Assembly (NCBI RefSeq): GCF_003173755.1
Contig: NZ_CP029553.1
Coordinates: 5,088,001-5,152,000, forward strand
DNA length: 64,000 nucleotides
Source of the DNA: Methylobacterium terrae
GTDB lineage: Bacteria; Pseudomonadota; Alphaproteobacteria; Rhizobiales; Beijerinckiaceae
Direction: 5' to 3'
Shown: positions 62,397-64,000 of the stretch, one piece after another
Layout of the letters: each line of letters begins with the position of its first letter
Numbering within the stretch: position 1 is the first letter of the stretch
Program-made: the position numbers and the translations under genes
The notes under the pieces: model-generated
The model's input: the letters and a program-made list of their open reading frames with translations, nothing else
Told to the model about the DNA's origin: nothing
Database searches by the model: none

Positions 62397-64000
62397 TCAA
62401 TCGATCCCGAACAGCCGCTCCAGGAAATTCTTGTCCTCCCGCGTCGGCCCGCCGCCGCGCTGAGGCGCCGGCTGCCGGGCCGGGGGCTGGCCGCCGCCGA
62501 CGAGGTCGTCGATCAGGCCGCCGAGGGTCTGCGGCTCGCCGGGGCTGGCGGCGGCGACCGCGGCGCCGGTGGCGCGGCGCCAGCGGGCGGCACCGGGGAG
62601 CGGCACCGGCTTGTCGCCGCGCAGGGCCGCGGTCATGACGCGGTTCCAGACCTCGACCGGCAGGTTGCCGCCGGAGACCCGCTTCGTCGGCTCGCCGTCG
62701 TCGTTGCCGAGCCAGACCCCGGTGACGAGCGTGCCGGAGAAGCCGACCACCCAGGCATCGCGAAAGTCCTGGCTGGTGCCGGTCTTGCCGGCGAGGTCCC
62801 AGCCCGGGATGTCGCCCTTCTTGGCGGTGCCGCTGACGAAGACCTCGTGCATCATCGCGTTCATCATGCCGACCGCGTTCGGCTCGATCACCCGGCCGAG
62901 GCCGCTCGGGCCGCGCTTGTAGACGGTGCGGCCGTCGACGGTCTTCACGCTCGCGATCACGTAGGGGATCACCCCCATGCCGCCATTGGCGAAGGCCGCG
63001 TAGGCGCCGACGAGCTCGAGCGGGGTGACCTCGGAGGTGCCGAGCGCGATCGAGGCGTTGGCCTGGAGCGGCGACGTGATGCCGAGGCGCTGCGCCGTCT
63101 GCACCACCGCCTTCGGGCCGACCTCCATGCCGAGTCGCACCGCCACGGTGTTGAGCGAGTGGGCGAGCGCGTCGCGCAAGGTCACCGGACCGCTGTAGTT
63201 GCGCGAGTAGTTCTCCGGGTTCCAGCCCTTGATGTTGATCGGCGCGTCCTCCCGCACCGTGTCGGGGGTCAGGCCGCGCTCGATCGCCGCGAGGTAGACG
63301 AAGGGCTTGAAGGCCGAGCCGGGCTGGCGCTTGGCGGTGGTGGCGCGGTTGAACTGGCTCTGGGCGTAGTCGCGCCCGCCGATCAGCGCGCGGATCGCCC
63401 CGTCCGGCCGCATCGACACGACGGCGCCCTGGCCGACGTTGAAGCGCCCGCCCTTCTGGTTCAGCTCGTCGACCAGCGCCCGCTCGGCCACCGCCTGGAG
63501 CGCGGGATCGACGGTGGTCTGGACCGCGACGTCGCTCTCGATCTTGCCGACGTAGTCGTCGAGCACGTCCATCACGAGGTCGGCGACGTAGTTGGCCGAG
63601 CCGCCGCCCTTCGCCCTCGCGGGCTTGGCCGGCTGGGCCAGCGCGACCTTCACGTCGGCCGGCTTGGCAAAGCCCAGTTCCTGCATCGCCGCCAGCACCT
63701 GGGCGGCGCGGGCCTGCGCGGCCGGCAGGTTGCGGTTGGGCGCCAGCCGCGAGGGCGCCTGGACGAGGCCGCCGAGCATCGCGGCCTCGGCCAACGTCAC
63801 GTCCTTGGCGGGCTTGGCGAAGTAGCGTTGGGCGGCGGCCTCGACGCCGTAGGCGCCGGCGCCGAAATAGACCCGGTTGAGGTAGAGTTCGAGGATCTCG
63901 TCCTTGGTGTACTTGTGCTCGAGCCAGAGCGCCAGGATCGCCTCCTGGATCTTGCGCGAGGCGGTGCGCTCCTGGGTCAGGAAGAGGTTCTTGGCGAGCT
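62397..64000 (-). CDS. PBP1A-type bifunctional penicillin-binding protein, 5' end beyond the window
   Basis: About 534 C-terminal residues are present. The start of the visible part (FLTQERTASRKIQEAILALW, KYTKDEILELYLNRVYFGAG) is the end of the family 51 glycosyltransferase domain. The transpeptidase domain has the active-site QPGSAFKPFVYL (S-x-x-K), AHSLNTV (S-x-N) and AGKTGTSQDF (K-T-G). The C-terminus is low-complexity and ends FLERLFGID. It polymerises and cross-links peptidoglycan. The gene converges with blh, 12 bases apart. Confidence 0.92.
   Translation of the reverse strand, partial: LAKNLFLTQERTASRKIQEAILALWLEHKYTKDEILELYLNRVYFGAGAYGVEAAAQRYFAKPAKDVTLAEAAMLGGLVQAPSRLAPNRNLPAAQARAAQVLAAMQELGFAKPADVKVALAQPAKPARAKGGGSANYVADLVMDVLDDYVGKIESDVAVQTTVDPALQAVAERALVDELNQKGGRFNVGQGAVVSMRPDGAIRALIGGRDYAQSQFNRATTAKRQPGSAFKPFVYLAAIERGLTPDTVREDAPINIKGWNPENYSRNYSGPVTLRDALAHSLNTVAVRLGMEVGPKAVVQTAQRLGITSPLQANASIALGTSEVTPLELVGAYAAFANGGMGVIPYVIASVKTVDGRTVYKRGPSGLGRVIEPNAVGMMNAMMHEVFVSGTAKKGDIPGWDLAGKTGTSQDFRDAWVVGFSGTLVTGVWLGNDDGEPTKRVSGGNLPVEVWNRVMTAALRGDKPVPLPGAARWRRATGAAVAAASPGEPQTLGGLIDDLVGGGQPPARQPAPQRGGGPTREDKNFLERLFGID

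Overview
The window reads as chromosomal DNA of a high-G+C alphaproteobacterium of the Methylobacterium/Methylorubrum type (inference). The support is the very high G+C by eye, the adjacent NDUFA12-like and DUF2155 genes, DUF6894/DUF3606/DUF2336/DUF2270 small-family genes, a class II (B12-dependent) ribonucleotide reductase, EcfG-like promoter motifs, and dispersed intergenic palindromes. No rRNA, tRNA, CRISPR array, prophage or transposase was seen. Genes are tightly packed, often with ATGA/GTGA stop-start overlaps, and most of the very long antisense reading frames are G+C artefacts.

Layout. 0-6.4 kb: three minus-strand TadE/TadG-like pilus genes, a secreted protein and a YfhO-like membrane protein. 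6.5-11 kb: nitroreductase, flavin reductase, a ParDE-type toxin-antitoxin pair, a lytic transglycosylase and a DUF2336 protein. 11.4-15.1 kb: opgG-opgH for periplasmic glucans. 15.4-24.4 kb: cell-wall precursor and remodelling genes (glmU, glmS, an L,D-transpeptidase-like protein, an MltB-like transglycosylase), interrupted by an ECF sigma/anti-sigma/fasciclin module whose anti-sigma gene is frameshifted. 24.6-34.2 kb: mixed catabolic and transport genes (BKACE plus SDR, periplasmic asparaginase, alpha-hydroxy-acid oxidase, FNT channel, TerB-like protein, GlxA regulator plus cysteine hydrolase, LysE exporter, epoxide-hydrolase-like enzyme). 34.3-38.0 kb: a PaoABC-type molybdenum aldehyde oxidase. 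38.4-42.6 kb: M20 peptidase, racemase, hydroxyisourate hydrolase and small proteins. 42.9-48.6 kb: two tandem GNAT paralogues, then an amine-oxidation set (DAO-type oxidase, aldehyde dehydrogenase, ornithine-cyclodeaminase-like protein). 48.8-54.3 kb: nikABCDE plus nikR. 54.7-58.4 kb: nrdJ. 58.9-60.1 kb: NDUFA12-like and DUF2155. 60.7-62.4 kb: a microbial rhodopsin with its retinal-forming Brp/Blh oxygenase. The window ends inside a PBP1A-type penicillin-binding protein.

Three points stand out. (1) The rhodopsin-Blh pair carries a D-T-G pump motif plus a helix-B histidine, and has an EcfG-like promoter upstream, suggesting a stress-controlled light-driven proton pump. (2) The nikABCDE operon has an almost perfect NikR operator, yet its NikR lacks all four canonical nickel ligands and instead has a five-histidine tail. 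(3) Palindromic repeats occupy gene ends: a 120-bp element occurs twice, each copy between convergent genes and touching a stop codon, and a 106-bp element supplies the stop codon of an aldehyde dehydrogenase gene.
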